Part shown: in pieces, positions 23,057 through 33,389 of the stretch
Numbering within the stretch: position 1 is the first letter of the stretch
How the letters are laid out: every line of letters begins with the position of its first letter
Assembly: GCF_011634775.1 (NCBI RefSeq)
Contig: NZ_JAALXT010000010.1
Coordinates: forward strand, 62,001-126,000
Source of the DNA: Thalassoroseus pseudoceratinae
Lineage (GTDB): Bacteria; Planctomycetota; Planctomycetia; Planctomycetales; Planctomycetaceae
DNA length: 64,000 nucleotides
Direction of reading: 5' to 3'
Made by a program: the position numbers and the translations under genes
The notes under the pieces: generated by a model
The model's database searches: none
The model's input: only the letters and a program-made list of their open reading frames with translations
Told to the model about the DNA's origin: nothing

Positions 23057-24648
23057 ATCACGATCGACTTTCCGAACTCATCGAGAACGCCATTCAGGAC
23101 GAGATCACTCCTAGCGAGCACGAAGAGCTTCAGTCGATCCTGAAACGCGATCCGGAATCTCGCCGTCTCTATCGAGAAAGAATGGACATCGAAGCCGCCT
23201 TGCGAACGTGGGCCGAAGAAGGCAGCGAAGCGGACCACGTTCGCACCAACTCCGTCGGCTCCCTATTGAATCGTGAACCGCGTTTGAGGTCCGTTGCCGT
23301 CGTTCTTTCGAGCCTAGCTTGTCTTGTTGTTGCAGCAGTGTGGTACGTGACTAGTCACGGAGACCGTCCATTTCCAAATGGTCAGCCGGGACCGCTGGTC
23401 AACGCTTCCGATGATGGACGGTTCTTCGGAAGTCTCCGCTTGAGCAATGATGGCCGATGGGCAGAGATCGAGAGGTCGAAACAACAACGATTCCGTGAAG
23501 ATCATGTCACTCTCGAAACAGGGGTCGCCGAGCTCCTGTTTGATTCCGGCACGAACCTCGTTCTCGAAGCCCCATGTGAACTAGCGGTGCTTTCAGCAGA
23601 TGCGGCTCGCTTGATTCGTGGGAGTGTGTACGTCAATGTCACCGATCGCTCGAACGGGTTCGTTCTGGAGACACCCGAAACCACGATTTACGATGAGGGA
23701 ACTGAGTACGCGGTGGCTCTCGAAGAATCGGCGACTGAGGTGCATGTGTTTGAGGGAAGCGTTTTCTGTGTTTCCGATGAGGGGCCGTCGGCAAGCGAAA
23801 ACTTGGTTGAGGCCGGTGAAGCCTACCGCTTTGATCGCCGAACTCCCGGACCGCCCGGTCGTGTTCCGTTTGGTCAACGAAAGTTTGTCAGACAACTGGA
23901 TGCCGAAATCCAACAGACCGCAGGCGACGAGCTCCTCGCCTATGATGGTTTCGAGAACATTGCCGGGCGAATCAGACGTGGCCGAAGCGGCTTCGGTTGG
24001 GACGGTGGTTGGACAGCAATCGGCCGCAAACGAGGCCCCCTCGCCGAAGTTGTTCCAGCACCATCCGGCACCGTCTTTGAAGTCGATCGCAACGAACGAA
24101 TGTGCCTCAAACTGTCCGACTCCAATCTCCGTCGAAAGTTCAATACGTCAAGAGAGTTGAACGCTAGTCAACCAATCTATATTAGTTTCTTATTGGATCG
24201 GAATGAGATTGTCGCTGAACAAGACTCGTTCGCTTCTTTTCGAATTTCCATGGAACCGAAATCGGTTTCTCATCGACGACGTTTTCCCATTGTCACTTTC
24301 GGAATCTCTTCCGAAGGGTTTCCCTATGTCAACTGTGCTGGAAACATCGAGCAAACAGCGATCCATCTCCCCCAGAACAGTACGCTACTCATTGTTCTCA
24401 AGATGTCCTTCGACGATGAAACAAGCAGTGTCGCTGCCAGAATCTACCAGCAGGATGAAACGGTCAACACATCCGAACCAGACGCTTGGACGCTTCAATG
24501 TGACTCGCCAGTTCCGTTCCAGGAGTTAGAATCAATCCGACTTTCGAGTAATGGAGTAGGGGATTGGCTGGTTGACGAGCTGCGCATTTCGACCAGCTGG
24601 TTTGCCGCAGTCAATGGCAACTCAGCAAGGCAGTCGAGGAAGAAATGA
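23053..24648 (+). CDS. FecR-domain membrane protein, putative anti-sigma factor
   Basis: A 531-aa protein. The N-terminal 90 residues (SELIENAIQDEITPSEHEELQSILKRDPESRRLY) form an anti-sigma-like helical domain, followed by one membrane helix (VAVVLSSLACLVVAAVWYV). A FecR-like domain comes next (about 150-260: LETGVAELLFDSGTNLVLEAPCEL, GFVLETPETTIYDEGTEYAV, VHVFEGSV). The remainder resembles a LamG/concanavalin-like C-terminal domain. The topology places the sensor outside and the anti-sigma part in the cytoplasm. It overlaps the sigma gene by 4 bp. The second such pair at 26.7-29.0 kb is paralogous. Confidence 0.85.
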   Translation: MNHDRLSELIENAIQDEITPSEHEELQSILKRDPESRRLYRERMDIEAALRTWAEEGSEADHVRTNSVGSLLNREPRLRSVAVVLSSLACLVVAAVWYVTSHGDRPFPNGQPGPLVNASDDGRFFGSLRLSNDGRWAEIERSKQQRFREDHVTLETGVAELLFDSGTNLVLEAPCELAVLSADAARLIRGSVYVNVTDRSNGFVLETPETTIYDEGTEYAVALEESATEVHVFEGSVFCVSDEGPSASENLVEAGEAYRFDRRTPGPPGRVPFGQRKFVRQLDAEIQQTAGDELLAYDGFENIAGRIRRGRSGFGWDGGWTAIGRKRGPLAEVVPAPSGTVFEVDRNERMCLKLSDSNLRRKFNTSRELNASQPIYISFLLDRNEIVAEQDSFASFRISMEPKSVSHRRRFPIVTFGISSEGFPYVNCAGNIEQTAIHLPQNSTLLIVLKMSFDDETSSVAARIYQQDETVNTSEPDAWTLQCDSPVPFQELESIRLSSNGVGDWLVDELRISTSWFAAVNGNSARQSRKK

Positions 24649-25411
24649 GACATCGAAACACTCCTGGCAACCCAAAGACCATTCCATAGGTCTCCTACAA
24701 TCATCACTCGCCACCTCCGCAATCAGTCATCCTCTCTAAAGTGATGCGGCTGCCGTGCCTTCCAGCGTTTCGCCATCGCACAGTGCTTTCCACTCCGGTT
24801 CGGGACTGTCGACCCACTCCATGCACGAAGCGGGGATCGTCCGCGTCATCCGGTCACGCTTCGATTTCGCCCGAACCCCCATATGCAAAATCTTACTCAC
24901 GTGAGCCGTGTAGTAGCTGCGATTTTGGAAATGCTGTGGCCAAGTCACCCGATCGCCAATCGCCAATCGCCTTCTGCGGACTGAAGTAACCGAGAACGCC
25001 GGTGTCGCATAGATAGTAGCCTGACAATAAACACGCTCACGAAGGTCTACAGGATGCGTCCTGGCAATAGGACCGCATGAAACGCGGTGCTCATCGCGGC
25101 CAAGCGGTCGATGTTGGGCCCGAAACAGACGGTGTTGCCGGAGCAGGAGCGCATGTTCGAGGCGAGATCATCTCAGATGAAACAAGACGCGTTGCGCTAG
25201 TGTTTTGAGCGTCGTCCACAAATATCATTTGGCCACGGGCCCTGTGAGTTATCACAACCACAATCGAGCAGACGAAGGCGATTGAGTGAGTCATCGCTGT
25301 TCCGGCAGCCTGCACAGGTTGATTTCCAAGTCGGCAAAATGAAGGGAATGGAGAAGAAACCGCAGCATCTCATCCAGCTTTTGTTGCGGTTCTATGGCTG
25401 TCGTTGCATTG
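24649..25411. other. Long gap with only weak ORFs
   Basis: About 760 bases. Minus-strand frames at 24736-24966 and 25091-25315 are open but show no family, no ribosome-binding site and odd composition. I regard them as unproven; decayed genes are possible. Confidence 0.4.
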
Positions 25412-25789
25412 TTAGGAGAGATCGTCAAGCAGGCTGAGAAGCGGCCAACCGAGAGTGAGCATCAGCAGGACGATCAATGCTAACGGAATGCCGTAAAGGA
25501 TCAACCAACGGCTTCCGCGGGAGTGCGTCATCGTCAACGCGACGACGGCCGCAATGGCGATGAGGACAAAAGTCGGTCCCATGAACCGCAAAACGAAAAC
25601 CGTCAATGGACTGATTTCGACATCGAAGTCCTCGAATAGCCTACGAAAACGCGGCAGCCCCCCGAAAACAGCGACCGCCAATCCCAACCACATCACCGCC
25701 CCAAACGCATACCGAAATATGCTGAGGTATCGAGGAACGGCTTCGTCGCCGATTTCATCCGAGGAATCGGCACTTTGATTCGTCACCAT
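25412..25789 (-). CDS. Small integral membrane protein, unknown
   Basis: A 125-aa protein with an acidic, Ser-rich N-terminus (1-20) and three predicted transmembrane helices: about 28-45 (YAFGAVMWLGLAVAVFGG), 65-88 (FVLRFMGPTFVLIAIAAVVAL) and 98-118 (LILYGIPLALIVLLMLTLGW). No family recognised, and the genes on either side are unrelated. The pattern of hydrophobic segments makes a real gene likely. Confidence 0.72.
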   Translation of the reverse strand: MVTNQSADSSDEIGDEAVPRYLSIFRYAFGAVMWLGLAVAVFGGLPRFRRLFEDFDVEISPLTVFVLRFMGPTFVLIAIAAVVALTMTHSRGSRWLILYGIPLALIVLLMLTLGWPLLSLLDDLS

Positions 25790-26039
25790 GTTTGGGCACC
25801 CGACTTTGACAGAGACGCATTGATATAATCCTCAGGGAGTGGTCCGCAAGAATCAAGGACACGGAAGTGACACGAACGAATCTGCGTCTTATTTTGCCGG
25901 GAAGCGTTGGACATCGTCACAGATATGGCTCCCCGCGAGAATGTGTTCGAGACCGCATCGAGGAGAAAGAGTCGCCAAAGTCACCACGTGCGCTACAATC
26001 TTCCATTCGCATCATCCCCGAGGCGAGCGATGACAGGTG

Positions 26040-26537
26040 TCAAAAAATCTTGCGGAGGTCTTGATTGATATCGGCCCGAAAAAACATCTCCGGATCATAC
26101 TTCCCAATCCATTTTGTGAGCTCCTCGTGTCGCTCGTGGTCGAGATCAGCGATTGCCTTCAGGAAATCTTCGTAGTCCCCAATGCCACCAACATTTTCCG
26201 GTGGACAGGCACGCTCCCCGTCGGTGCACCGGGGATAGGTGGTTTTAGGTACTGCGGCATGAGTTTCTTCCAGCTTGATCGCATATTGCCAGCCGTCGCT
26301 GAAATCATATTCGTAGATGAACGTCGCACGCTGTCCGGCTGGTGTAATGACATCGCTGAGTTGCACGCCCCGTTCGTCCATCATGTCAATTCCCATGGCC
26401 CGGTCCATTGGGTCCGGGATGCCGTATCGCCGTGGTCCGATTTGAAAGCGGTGCAGATGGCAATCGAACCAGCCCATGGCGACTTGAATGATGTCGTGGG
26501 CGGCGCTTTTTGTCGTTGCGTTTATGCGTCCATGCAT
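26040..26537 (-). pseudogene. pRiA4b ORF-3 family gene, 5'-truncated
   Basis: The frame encodes the C-terminal two thirds of a plasmid pRiA4b ORF-3-like protein (PF07929). HDIIQVAMGWFDCHLHRFQIG, then FIYEYDFSDGWQYAIKLEE, then YPRCTDGERACPPENVGGIGDYEDFL and the end WIGKYDPEMFFRADINQDLRKIF all match the family. The usual first 30-40 residues (the PPVWRR-type strand) are missing; the frame opens within the first conserved helix behind about 13 unrelated residues. I infer a truncated copy. The family's function is unknown. Confidence 0.72.
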
Positions 26538-26694
26538 CCGATTCGTGTCTTAATCGATCTTCTGTACTAAAAGCCGTTCCATGGCAAGTGGCTCTGACGG
26601 AGAAATCGCAGTTACATATTTTCTGGGGTAACCGTCATCGAATCGCTGCTATCTCTGGGTCATACTGGGGTTTCTGCAGTTTCTTGAGGCGTGA

Positions 26695-27264
26695 ATGGAC
26701 GGATCAACCAGTTTGGACGAGTACATTCGGCGTGTCGTCGATGGAGATCTCAACGCTTTCGCGGAGATTGTCCGCGTTTACCAGAGGCCGGTCCGCGCGT
26801 GGATTGTGTCTCGATGTCCGCCGGGCAGTGATGCGGACGATGTGGCTCAGAAGACATTTGTCGTGGCGTTTCATCGAATTCAAGAGTTTGAAGTCGGAAC
26901 TGATTTTCGTGCTTGGCTGTTCACGATTGCTCGCTTTCAGCTGATGGCCGAATGCACGCGATTGAAGCGTTTGGCGGATTACCACAGCCGGTATGTGCCA
27001 CATGCACTCAGTCAGGAACTAGATCGCCGTGCGGCAGAGGCCGCGGAGGAGCCGTCACGTTTGACACATCTGCGCGAATGCCTGAAGCAAATTGAGGACA
27101 ACGCACGCGAGGTTCTCGATTGGCGTTACACCAGTGAGCTCCCGCTGGCCGAGATCGCCCAGCGGACGAATCGAAGTGTTGGGGCCATCATGAAACACTT
27201 GTATGTTCTGCGACAGAAGCTGCACGAATGCATCGAACAGAAACTCGCTGAGGAGGCAGGCTAG
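26695..27264 (+). CDS. ECF-type RNA polymerase sigma factor, second copy
   Basis: A 189-aa planctomycete ECF sigma factor. Region 2 includes FAEIVRVYQRPVRAWIVSRCPPGSDADDVAQKTFVVAFHRIQEF and FRAWLFTIARFQLMAEC. Region 4 is LDWRYTSELPLAEIAQRTNRSVGAIMKHLYVLRQKLHECIEQKL. It shares the layout of the factor at 22.5 kb. Its stop overlaps the GTG start of the following FecR-like gene by one base, so the two are cotranscribed. Confidence 0.92.
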   Translation: MDGSTSLDEYIRRVVDGDLNAFAEIVRVYQRPVRAWIVSRCPPGSDADDVAQKTFVVAFHRIQEFEVGTDFRAWLFTIARFQLMAECTRLKRLADYHSRYVPHALSQELDRRAAEAAEEPSRLTHLRECLKQIEDNAREVLDWRYTSELPLAEIAQRTNRSVGAIMKHLYVLRQKLHECIEQKLAEEAG

Positions 27265-28958
27265 TGTCTCAGCAATTTGAAGAACTATGGACGCTGTTTC
27301 TGGAAGGTGAACTCGACCAAGTTGGGTTGGCCTCGTTGCAACAATTGTTGGACACTGATTCTGAGCTGCTTCAGCGGGCAGGCGACCTGTACGAAGAGCA
27401 TCGTCTGCTTGGGTTTGCGTTACAACCCTTTGACGACGAGCGATTCGTCGAAGCTGCAGTTGCGACAGTTGAAAACGACGGCCAGCAATTCGTCGGCGAC
27501 GTCATCTCGGAACTTCAAGGAAGGCCATCCAACGTTGCTGCAAGGAAAGAGGCGACGGGTTGGCAGCGTTTTTTTCTCGCTGTCGCGGTCGCAGTTTTCA
27601 TCCTTGTTAGCGGACTGACTTGGTACTTTGTCAATCAGATTGACGATCCGGCGAGTCGTAGTCTTGTCACGGAGCCAATTGCAAAAACCGAAATGCCAGT
27701 CCGTTACGTCGCGACCATGCTGCTTGAGGACAAATGTGAATGGAGTTCAAGCGAATCGCCTACCGAGGGGCAACGTCTCTCAGCGCGATCCCTCGATCTG
27801 AAAGCGGGCATTGCAGTAATTCGGTTTGATGGCGGCGCTGAGCTTGTGATGACAGGGGAAACCTCTCTGCGACTCCATTCCGCCGGTAGTGCTGGATTGT
27901 TGTTTGGCGATGTCGTCGTCAGGGCGGAGGCAGGTGCGGAAGGGTTTGTTCTCAAGACGCCAACTTGCGAAGTGATCGATCTTGGAACTGAATTCGCGGT
28001 CAAAGTGAATCGCGTCGGCGACACGGAAGTGCATGTGCTCGATGGGCAAGTCAGCTATCGCCCAATCGAAGCTGCCGATGAACTCGTCAGGATATTGCAG
28101 GCCGGTGAGGGGATCGCTATCGACAAGGACGGTCGCCCACGCGCCGTTCCGATGAATCCGCCACGGTTTCAAGAGTTCATCCGGCGGGTCAATCCACGCA
28201 CACGTTCTGACCTGCTGACTGCCTATGAAGGATTCAACTATTCGCCTGGGATTTTGCCATTGAAAGAAAGCGATGTGGGAATCGGCTGGACCGGACCATG
28301 GCGAAAGCGTGTGGCTTCCGAGCGGACGAGGCCTTACGACGCCCCTTCTCCTGATCACCTTGAAATTGTTCACGGCCAAATGAATGTCCCCTGGCCAGTG
28401 CCAGGCGGTCGGCTGGGAGCATTGAAGCTAACCGGCGGGCGGGTCTACTACGTGCGTCGGCTGAAGACGGCAATTGAACTCGGTCGCGAAGACGTGACGT
28501 TCCTGAGCATGATGGTTCGCGAAATGGAACGCGCCGATAGGGACAGCGACACCAAGGAACGTTTGCGTTTGACGTTTCGTTCTTCACAGGACTACGACGG
28601 TGAATTGGTGAGTTTCGGACGTGACGCAAAGTTCCGTCCTGTCGTTAGCACAGGTGGCGGGGTTTGGCACACCAGCCCGATGACATTGCCGACAGGGCAA
28701 ACAACGCTTTGGATCGGCAAAATCATCTCACACAAGAACGGAGACGATGAAATCAGTTTTCGAGTTTACGGCGAAGAAGACGCTTTGGAGTACGCCGAAC
28801 CCTCAACCTGGCACGTCGTGACTCGCGACGTGGATCTCGATGCTCGGTTGGATCTGGTCTTGCTCAGCAGCGAGGGAACGACGGATCGTATCATCGACGA
28901 ACTACGAATCGGGCCAACATGGCGAAGTGTAACTCCGATCATGGGAAACGAAGAATGA
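27264..28958 (+). CDS. FecR-domain membrane protein, second copy
   Basis: A 564-aa protein beginning at a GTG that overlaps the sigma gene's stop. The N-terminal helical domain ([23 protein letters not shown]) is anti-sigma-like. A membrane helix lies near 105-125 ([20 protein letters not shown]). The FecR-like domain spans about 170-290 ([51 protein letters not shown]), and a LamG-like region fills the C-terminus. It is paralogous to the protein at 23.1-24.6 kb, with the same domain order. Probably an anti-sigma/sensor for the adjacent ECF factor. Confidence 0.85.
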   Translation: MSQQFEELWTLFLEGELDQVGLASLQQLLDTDSELLQRAGDLYEEHRLLGFALQPFDDERFVEAAVATVENDGQQFVGDVISELQGRPSNVAARKEATGWQRFFLAVAVAVFILVSGLTWYFVNQIDDPASRSLVTEPIAKTEMPVRYVATMLLEDKCEWSSSESPTEGQRLSARSLDLKAGIAVIRFDGGAELVMTGETSLRLHSAGSAGLLFGDVVVRAEAGAEGFVLKTPTCEVIDLGTEFAVKVNRVGDTEVHVLDGQVSYRPIEAADELVRILQAGEGIAIDKDGRPRAVPMNPPRFQEFIRRVNPRTRSDLLTAYEGFNYSPGILPLKESDVGIGWTGPWRKRVASERTRPYDAPSPDHLEIVHGQMNVPWPVPGGRLGALKLTGGRVYYVRRLKTAIELGREDVTFLSMMVREMERADRDSDTKERLRLTFRSSQDYDGELVSFGRDAKFRPVVSTGGGVWHTSPMTLPTGQTTLWIGKIISHKNGDDEISFRVYGEEDALEYAEPSTWHVVTRDVDLDARLDLVLLSSEGTTDRIIDELRIGPTWRSVTPIMGNEE

Positions 28959-29266
28959 CTAACGTGAACTGGCAACTCATCACAAGACCAAACGTCATGA
29001 CGAATCGAAAATCGAAGACATCGCACTACCGAGTGTTACTACGATCCTTGGCGTCATGTGCCCATCGTCTTGCGATTCTCGTGCTTGCCTTGTCAGCTCC
29101 CGCTTTCGCAGCGGACAAGCCCAACATTCTGTTTATCGCCGTTGATGATCTGCGTCCAGAACTTGGCTGCTACGGTAACAAAGCGATCACACCGAATATC
29201 GATCGGCTGCGCGGGAGAAGCAGTGAACTCGTAACACATGACTGGCCACCGTGTCATTCCAAGTGA
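28955..29266 (+). pseudogene. Sulfatase gene truncated after the N-terminus
   Basis: Starts with an ATGA overlap with the FecR-like gene, so it was once the third gene of that operon. The frame has a signal peptide and the sulfatase opening [31 protein letters not shown] typical of iduronate-2-sulfatase-like enzymes. It then breaks off into unrelated residues before the C-x-P-x-R catalytic site and stops after 103 codons. Non-functional as a sulfatase. Confidence 0.8.
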
Positions 29267-29469
29267 GTTCCTTTCAAACGAAATGAACAACGTGATTCCG
29301 CAACCAACACAATCGAAACCAAAAGCGTCCGCTACCCCTAGAGGCGGATAACTACCGTTGCTCATACTCTAAAGTTTCCAGGTAACCGAGTGGCCGGAAG
29401 TGCTATGGAATTAGGAAGCACATCCGCCAACGCGTGCAAACGCTCTGGCACGGCTCAGGAGACTTGATC

Positions 29470-32031
29470 GTGAAAACAACCGTTGCTCTTTCGTTTATGA
29501 GCATCTTGCTTACGGCTCCGCTACGGGGCGAAGTCCCGTCGAAGATCGCTGAGTTTGTTGAGAAGCATTGCCTCGACTGCCACACGGGAGAGGATTCCGA
29601 GCGAGGGTTTGACTTGGAATCGCTGTCGTTCCGGCTAGACGATGTCGATGTCCTTGCCGATTGGGTCAAGGCGGTTGACCGCGTTCAACGAGGCGAAATG
29701 CCACCGGAAGACTATGGCGAACCGGAATCAAATGAGATCGAAGAGTTTATAGACTATCTGCGGCCTCGATTGATTGATGCGGAGCGAAAGCGATACGCAA
29801 TCGAGGGCCGCACGACCGTGCGGCGGCTCAGCCGCGAAGAACATATTAACGCCCTTAAAGATGTTCTCCATTTGCCTAAATTGACTGCGGGGGAGAAACT
29901 GCCTCCCGATGGGCTGTCGGATGGCTTTGGCAAGTCGTCCTCGGCCCTGCCGTTCTCACACATCCAGATCGATCGTTACCTGGAAGTTGCGGACGAAGCC
30001 GTTCGCGCTGCCATGGCTCCCGGACTCAAGAAACCTGCCAAGCAAACGCGACACGTCTGGATTTCGGACATCAAAGGCGAGACTTTCAAGCAGACATTCG
30101 GGAATGCGAATGGCCAGCCGACGTTAATCCTCAGCAAACAGTCCCCGTTTCTATATCAGAACCTCAAGAGCGGTAGTGGAATGCCGATTCGGGGTCGAAG
30201 CGTTGACGACACGTTCGAAAACTGGCCCGGCAACTTCGCGAAAAGGACGCCGGGTTTTGTGCTTGATAAGGCTCCTTACATCGATGCAGTTGGGGTCCTC
30301 AGTCACGGTACACAAACGATCGGCCGCGACTTCAAAGCAACCCACGATGGGTGGTATCGCATCCGAGTCGGTGCTTTCACGTTTCGGGCAAATCACGGGA
30401 AAGTCGAACCGACAACACGCACCGAAGTCGTCGCGTTTTATAGCGACACTCGACTGCTGGGACATGTTGATGTTACTCCGCAAGCGGAGGTGCACGAGAT
30501 CGAAGCCTGGCTGAACGCCGGCGAAACGGTCAGCGTGACTGCGGCGTCTCTGCCTTTATGGAGGATTGAACCGAGGGACAAGAAAACAGGCTTGAGATAT
30601 CCCGTCGTCGATGTTCCGGCAGTGGCGTTTCAAGGGTTTGAAATGGAAGGTCCACTCTTTGATTCCTGGCCGCCGCCGAGCCACCGGCGGCTGTTCGGCG
30701 ATCTTCCGATGCGGCCAGTGGATACGCTGGACGATTCGGGTCTCGATTACGAAGTCGTTTCAAAGAACCCAGAGGTCGACGCGAAACGGTTGCTCACGTC
30801 ATTCATGGCGGACGCCTATCGACGTGAGATCGCACCAGACGATTTCACTATTCCGATGGCGACATTTCGACGGCGACTGGCCGAGGATGCATCTTTTCAG
30901 GAAGCGATGCTTTCTGCCTACACGGCGGTGCTGAGTTCGCCGCATTTCGTTCTGGTGCCAATGGATCCCGGGCCGCTGCCACCTCACAGACTGGCGGACC
31001 GCCTGGCGTTGTTCCTGTGGAATTCACCATCCGACGCGGAGTTGAAAAGGCAGGTGGCTGCGGCTTCTCAGACCGAGCTTCCGAAAATCGTCGACGCGAT
31101 GATTGATGACGCTCGTGCCACACGGTTCGTCAATCACTTTACCGATCACTGGCTCGACCTGAAAAATATCGGGACGACCGAGCCTGATGAGAATCTTTAC
31201 AGCGGATTCTCACCGTGGCTGAAGGAATCGATGCTCAAGGAAACACGAGCCTTCGTACTGGCGATGCTGCGCGACAATCTTCCCGCGAGTAGCGTTTTCG
31301 ATTCCGATATCGTCTTTGCTAACGGCGCACTGGCAGAACTCTACGGAATCGACGATATCAGCAGCGGCGAAGTCCAGCGAGTCAAGCTGCCCAAAGACTC
31401 CCTGCGTGGTGGACTGGTCACTCAGGCCAGCCTGTTGAAGGTCAGTGCCAACGGTACGACGACGTCGCCGGTCGTGCGCGGCGTGTATGTCATGGACCGC
31501 CTGCTGGGCGATCCGCCTCCGCCGCCACCGGAAGCCGTTCCGGCCGTCGAACCGGATCTGAGCGGCGCAACTACGATCCGCGAATTACTGGCCGCTCATC
31601 GCGAGGACGCGGCGTGCGCTGCCTGCCACAAGAAGATCGATCCACCCGGCTTTGCACTTGAAGCGTTCGATGTCATGGGGCGTTTCCGGGAGCGATATCA
31701 CTCGCTGGAAAAGGGAGAATCTGTGAAGGGGCTGAATCGTCGAGCCAAGCCAATTCAATTCAAGCTCGGGCTTCCAGTGGATGCCGCCGGCGAACTGGCG
31801 GGTCAGCCATTCATGAATATCGAAGACTTTCGACACCTTGTGCTGAAGGACAAACGCGCGATCGCTCGCAACGTCCTGCAGCGACTGACTATTTATGCAA
31901 CGGGTGCTCCGATCGGCATCTCTGACAGAAATATTATCGAAGGCATCCTCGACCAGACTGCGGCGGATGGCTTTCGACTGCGTTCCATGATTCACGGACT
32001 GATCCAGAGTCCTTTATTTCGCAACAAGTAG
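29470..32031 (+). CDS. DUF1587-DUF1592-DUF1588-DUF1585 cytochrome-like secreted protein
   Basis: An 853-aa exported protein. After a signal peptide there is a haem-binding CLDCH motif near residue 36 (PSCyt-like). It is followed by DUF1587 (VRRLSREEHINALKDVLHL), a carbohydrate-binding-like middle (about 200-380), DUF1595/DUF1592 (DDFTIPMATFRRRL, HRLADRLALFLWNSPSD), DUF1588 (GGLVTQASLLKVSANGTTTSPVVRGVYVMDRLLG) and a C-terminal DUF1585 (FRHLVLKDKRAIARNVLQRLTIYATG), with CAACHKKIDPPGFALE before it. I chose the GTG at 29470, which has an AGGAGA site. It is collinear with DUF1552, a standard planctomycete pair of unknown biochemistry. Confidence 0.92.
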   Translation: MKTTVALSFMSILLTAPLRGEVPSKIAEFVEKHCLDCHTGEDSERGFDLESLSFRLDDVDVLADWVKAVDRVQRGEMPPEDYGEPESNEIEEFIDYLRPRLIDAERKRYAIEGRTTVRRLSREEHINALKDVLHLPKLTAGEKLPPDGLSDGFGKSSSALPFSHIQIDRYLEVADEAVRAAMAPGLKKPAKQTRHVWISDIKGETFKQTFGNANGQPTLILSKQSPFLYQNLKSGSGMPIRGRSVDDTFENWPGNFAKRTPGFVLDKAPYIDAVGVLSHGTQTIGRDFKATHDGWYRIRVGAFTFRANHGKVEPTTRTEVVAFYSDTRLLGHVDVTPQAEVHEIEAWLNAGETVSVTAASLPLWRIEPRDKKTGLRYPVVDVPAVAFQGFEMEGPLFDSWPPPSHRRLFGDLPMRPVDTLDDSGLDYEVVSKNPEVDAKRLLTSFMADAYRREIAPDDFTIPMATFRRRLAEDASFQEAMLSAYTAVLSSPHFVLVPMDPGPLPPHRLADRLALFLWNSPSDAELKRQVAAASQTELPKIVDAMIDDARATRFVNHFTDHWLDLKNIGTTEPDENLYSGFSPWLKESMLKETRAFVLAMLRDNLPASSVFDSDIVFANGALAELYGIDDISSGEVQRVKLPKDSLRGGLVTQASLLKVSANGTTTSPVVRGVYVMDRLLGDPPPPPPEAVPAVEPDLSGATTIRELLAAHREDAACAACHKKIDPPGFALEAFDVMGRFRERYHSLEKGESVKGLNRRAKPIQFKLGLPVDAAGELAGQPFMNIEDFRHLVLKDKRAIARNVLQRLTIYATGAPIGISDRNIIEGILDQTAADGFRLRSMIHGLIQSPLFRNK

Positions 32032-32066
32032 AACACAATTGCATAAATCCTAACGAGGCTCCAAGT

Positions 32067-33356
32067 ATGAAGACTATTCATTTTTCTTCCGGCAAACACA
32101 TACGGCGGCGATCGATACTGAAGGCAGCGGGCGTCTCATTGGCGCTGCCGTGGCTGGATGCCATGCACCCTGCATTCGCGAAAGAGGAAACGAAAGCCCC
32201 TCCTCGGAGGATGATCGCGATCAACGTCGACTTGGGTTTTATGTCCGATCGTTTTTTTCCAAAGCAGCCCGGCCGCGACTATGAATTCACTGAGTATCTG
32301 AAAGAACTTGCTGAGTTTCGAAATGACTTCACTGTCTTCTCCGGACTGCATCATCCAGGAACGGGAGGCCAACACAATTCCGATCGCTGTTTCCTGACGG
32401 CTGCAACGCATCCAACTCGACCGGGATTCAAAAATACGATCTCGCTTGATCAACGGATGGCTGATGAGATCGGCTTCCAAACTCGTTGGCCATCGCTGGC
32501 GTTGCGTGTCGGTCCGGGATCGAATTCGTTGTCTTACACAGCCGATGGTGTTCGTGTGCCCGCCATCGAACGTCCCAGCGACGTTTACAAGGCGTTGTTC
32601 GTGCAAGGCAGCCCCGAGCAGGTTCGCCAGCAGGTGCAGCGTTTGCGGAACGGCCAGAGTCTGATGGATCAGTTCGCCAGCGAGATTCGAAGGTTGAAGA
32701 AGGATGTTGGGGGTTCTGACCGCCAGCGTCTGGATCAGTACTTCAATTCGTTGCGTGAACTTGAAACGCGTTTGGAAGCTCAGGAAGCGTGGGCGAACAC
32801 TCCGAAGACTTCCGTCGATGCTCCAGTTCCGAAAGACAACACGTCACCCGGCGGGCTTATTCCGAAGTCCCGCATGTTGTACGACATGGCACGATTGGCA
32901 TTGGAAACCGACTCCACGCGTGTCATTACGATCCTGGTCAACGAAACCTTCAATCCAAAAGTCGACCTGCCCGGTGTCGACGTCCCTCACCATGCCCTGA
33001 CTCATCAGGCGTCACAGAAGGGCGATGAGCTCGCCATTATCGAACGTGCGCAAATGAAGTGTCTGGCTGGTTTGCTGGCCGGCCTTCGAACCGCCGAGGA
33101 AAACGGCCGCACGCTGTTGGACAGTACGATGGTTCTGCACGGCAGTAACATTGGCGATGCCGCCCGGCATGATGGCTACAATCTGCCGGTGTTGCTGGCT
33201 GGTGGCGGCTTCAGACATGGATCACACCTGGCGTTCGATCGAAAGAACAACGAGCCGCTGGCAAATGTGTTTGTCAGCATGCTGCAGCGGATGGGGATCG
33301 AGGACGAAAAATTCGCCAGCAGCACTGGAACGATTCGCGGATTGGAGTTGGGATGA
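32067..33356 (+). CDS. DUF1552 family secreted protein
   Basis: A 429-aa DUF1552 protein with a leader of the R-R-R-x-I-L-K-A-A-G-V type, followed by ALPWLDAM, the normal family opening. It retains TGGQHNSDRCFLTAATHP, PSLALRVGPG and HALTHQASQKGDELAIIERAQM, and a C-terminal MVLHGSNIGDAARHDGYNLPVLLAGG. It belongs to the same superfamily as DUF1501. It lies 35 bp downstream of the DUF1592-type gene and 27 bp upstream of a sugar isomerase-like gene, all co-directional. Its activity is unknown; a role with the cytochrome-like partner is inferred from constant pairing. Confidence 0.93.
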   Translation: MKTIHFSSGKHIRRRSILKAAGVSLALPWLDAMHPAFAKEETKAPPRRMIAINVDLGFMSDRFFPKQPGRDYEFTEYLKELAEFRNDFTVFSGLHHPGTGGQHNSDRCFLTAATHPTRPGFKNTISLDQRMADEIGFQTRWPSLALRVGPGSNSLSYTADGVRVPAIERPSDVYKALFVQGSPEQVRQQVQRLRNGQSLMDQFASEIRRLKKDVGGSDRQRLDQYFNSLRELETRLEAQEAWANTPKTSVDAPVPKDNTSPGGLIPKSRMLYDMARLALETDSTRVITILVNETFNPKVDLPGVDVPHHALTHQASQKGDELAIIERAQMKCLAGLLAGLRTAEENGRTLLDSTMVLHGSNIGDAARHDGYNLPVLLAGGGFRHGSHLAFDRKNNEPLANVFVSMLQRMGIEDEKFASSTGTIRGLELG

Positions 33357-33389
33357 AACCTCTCAAACTTCGTACGAAGAGGGATGCTG

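Noticed and set aside
24736-25315. Two minus-strand ORFs (76 and 74 codons) between the FecR-like gene and the membrane protein gene.
   Set aside because: No ribosome-binding site, family or conserved-looking segment; kept only as a note in the gap entry.
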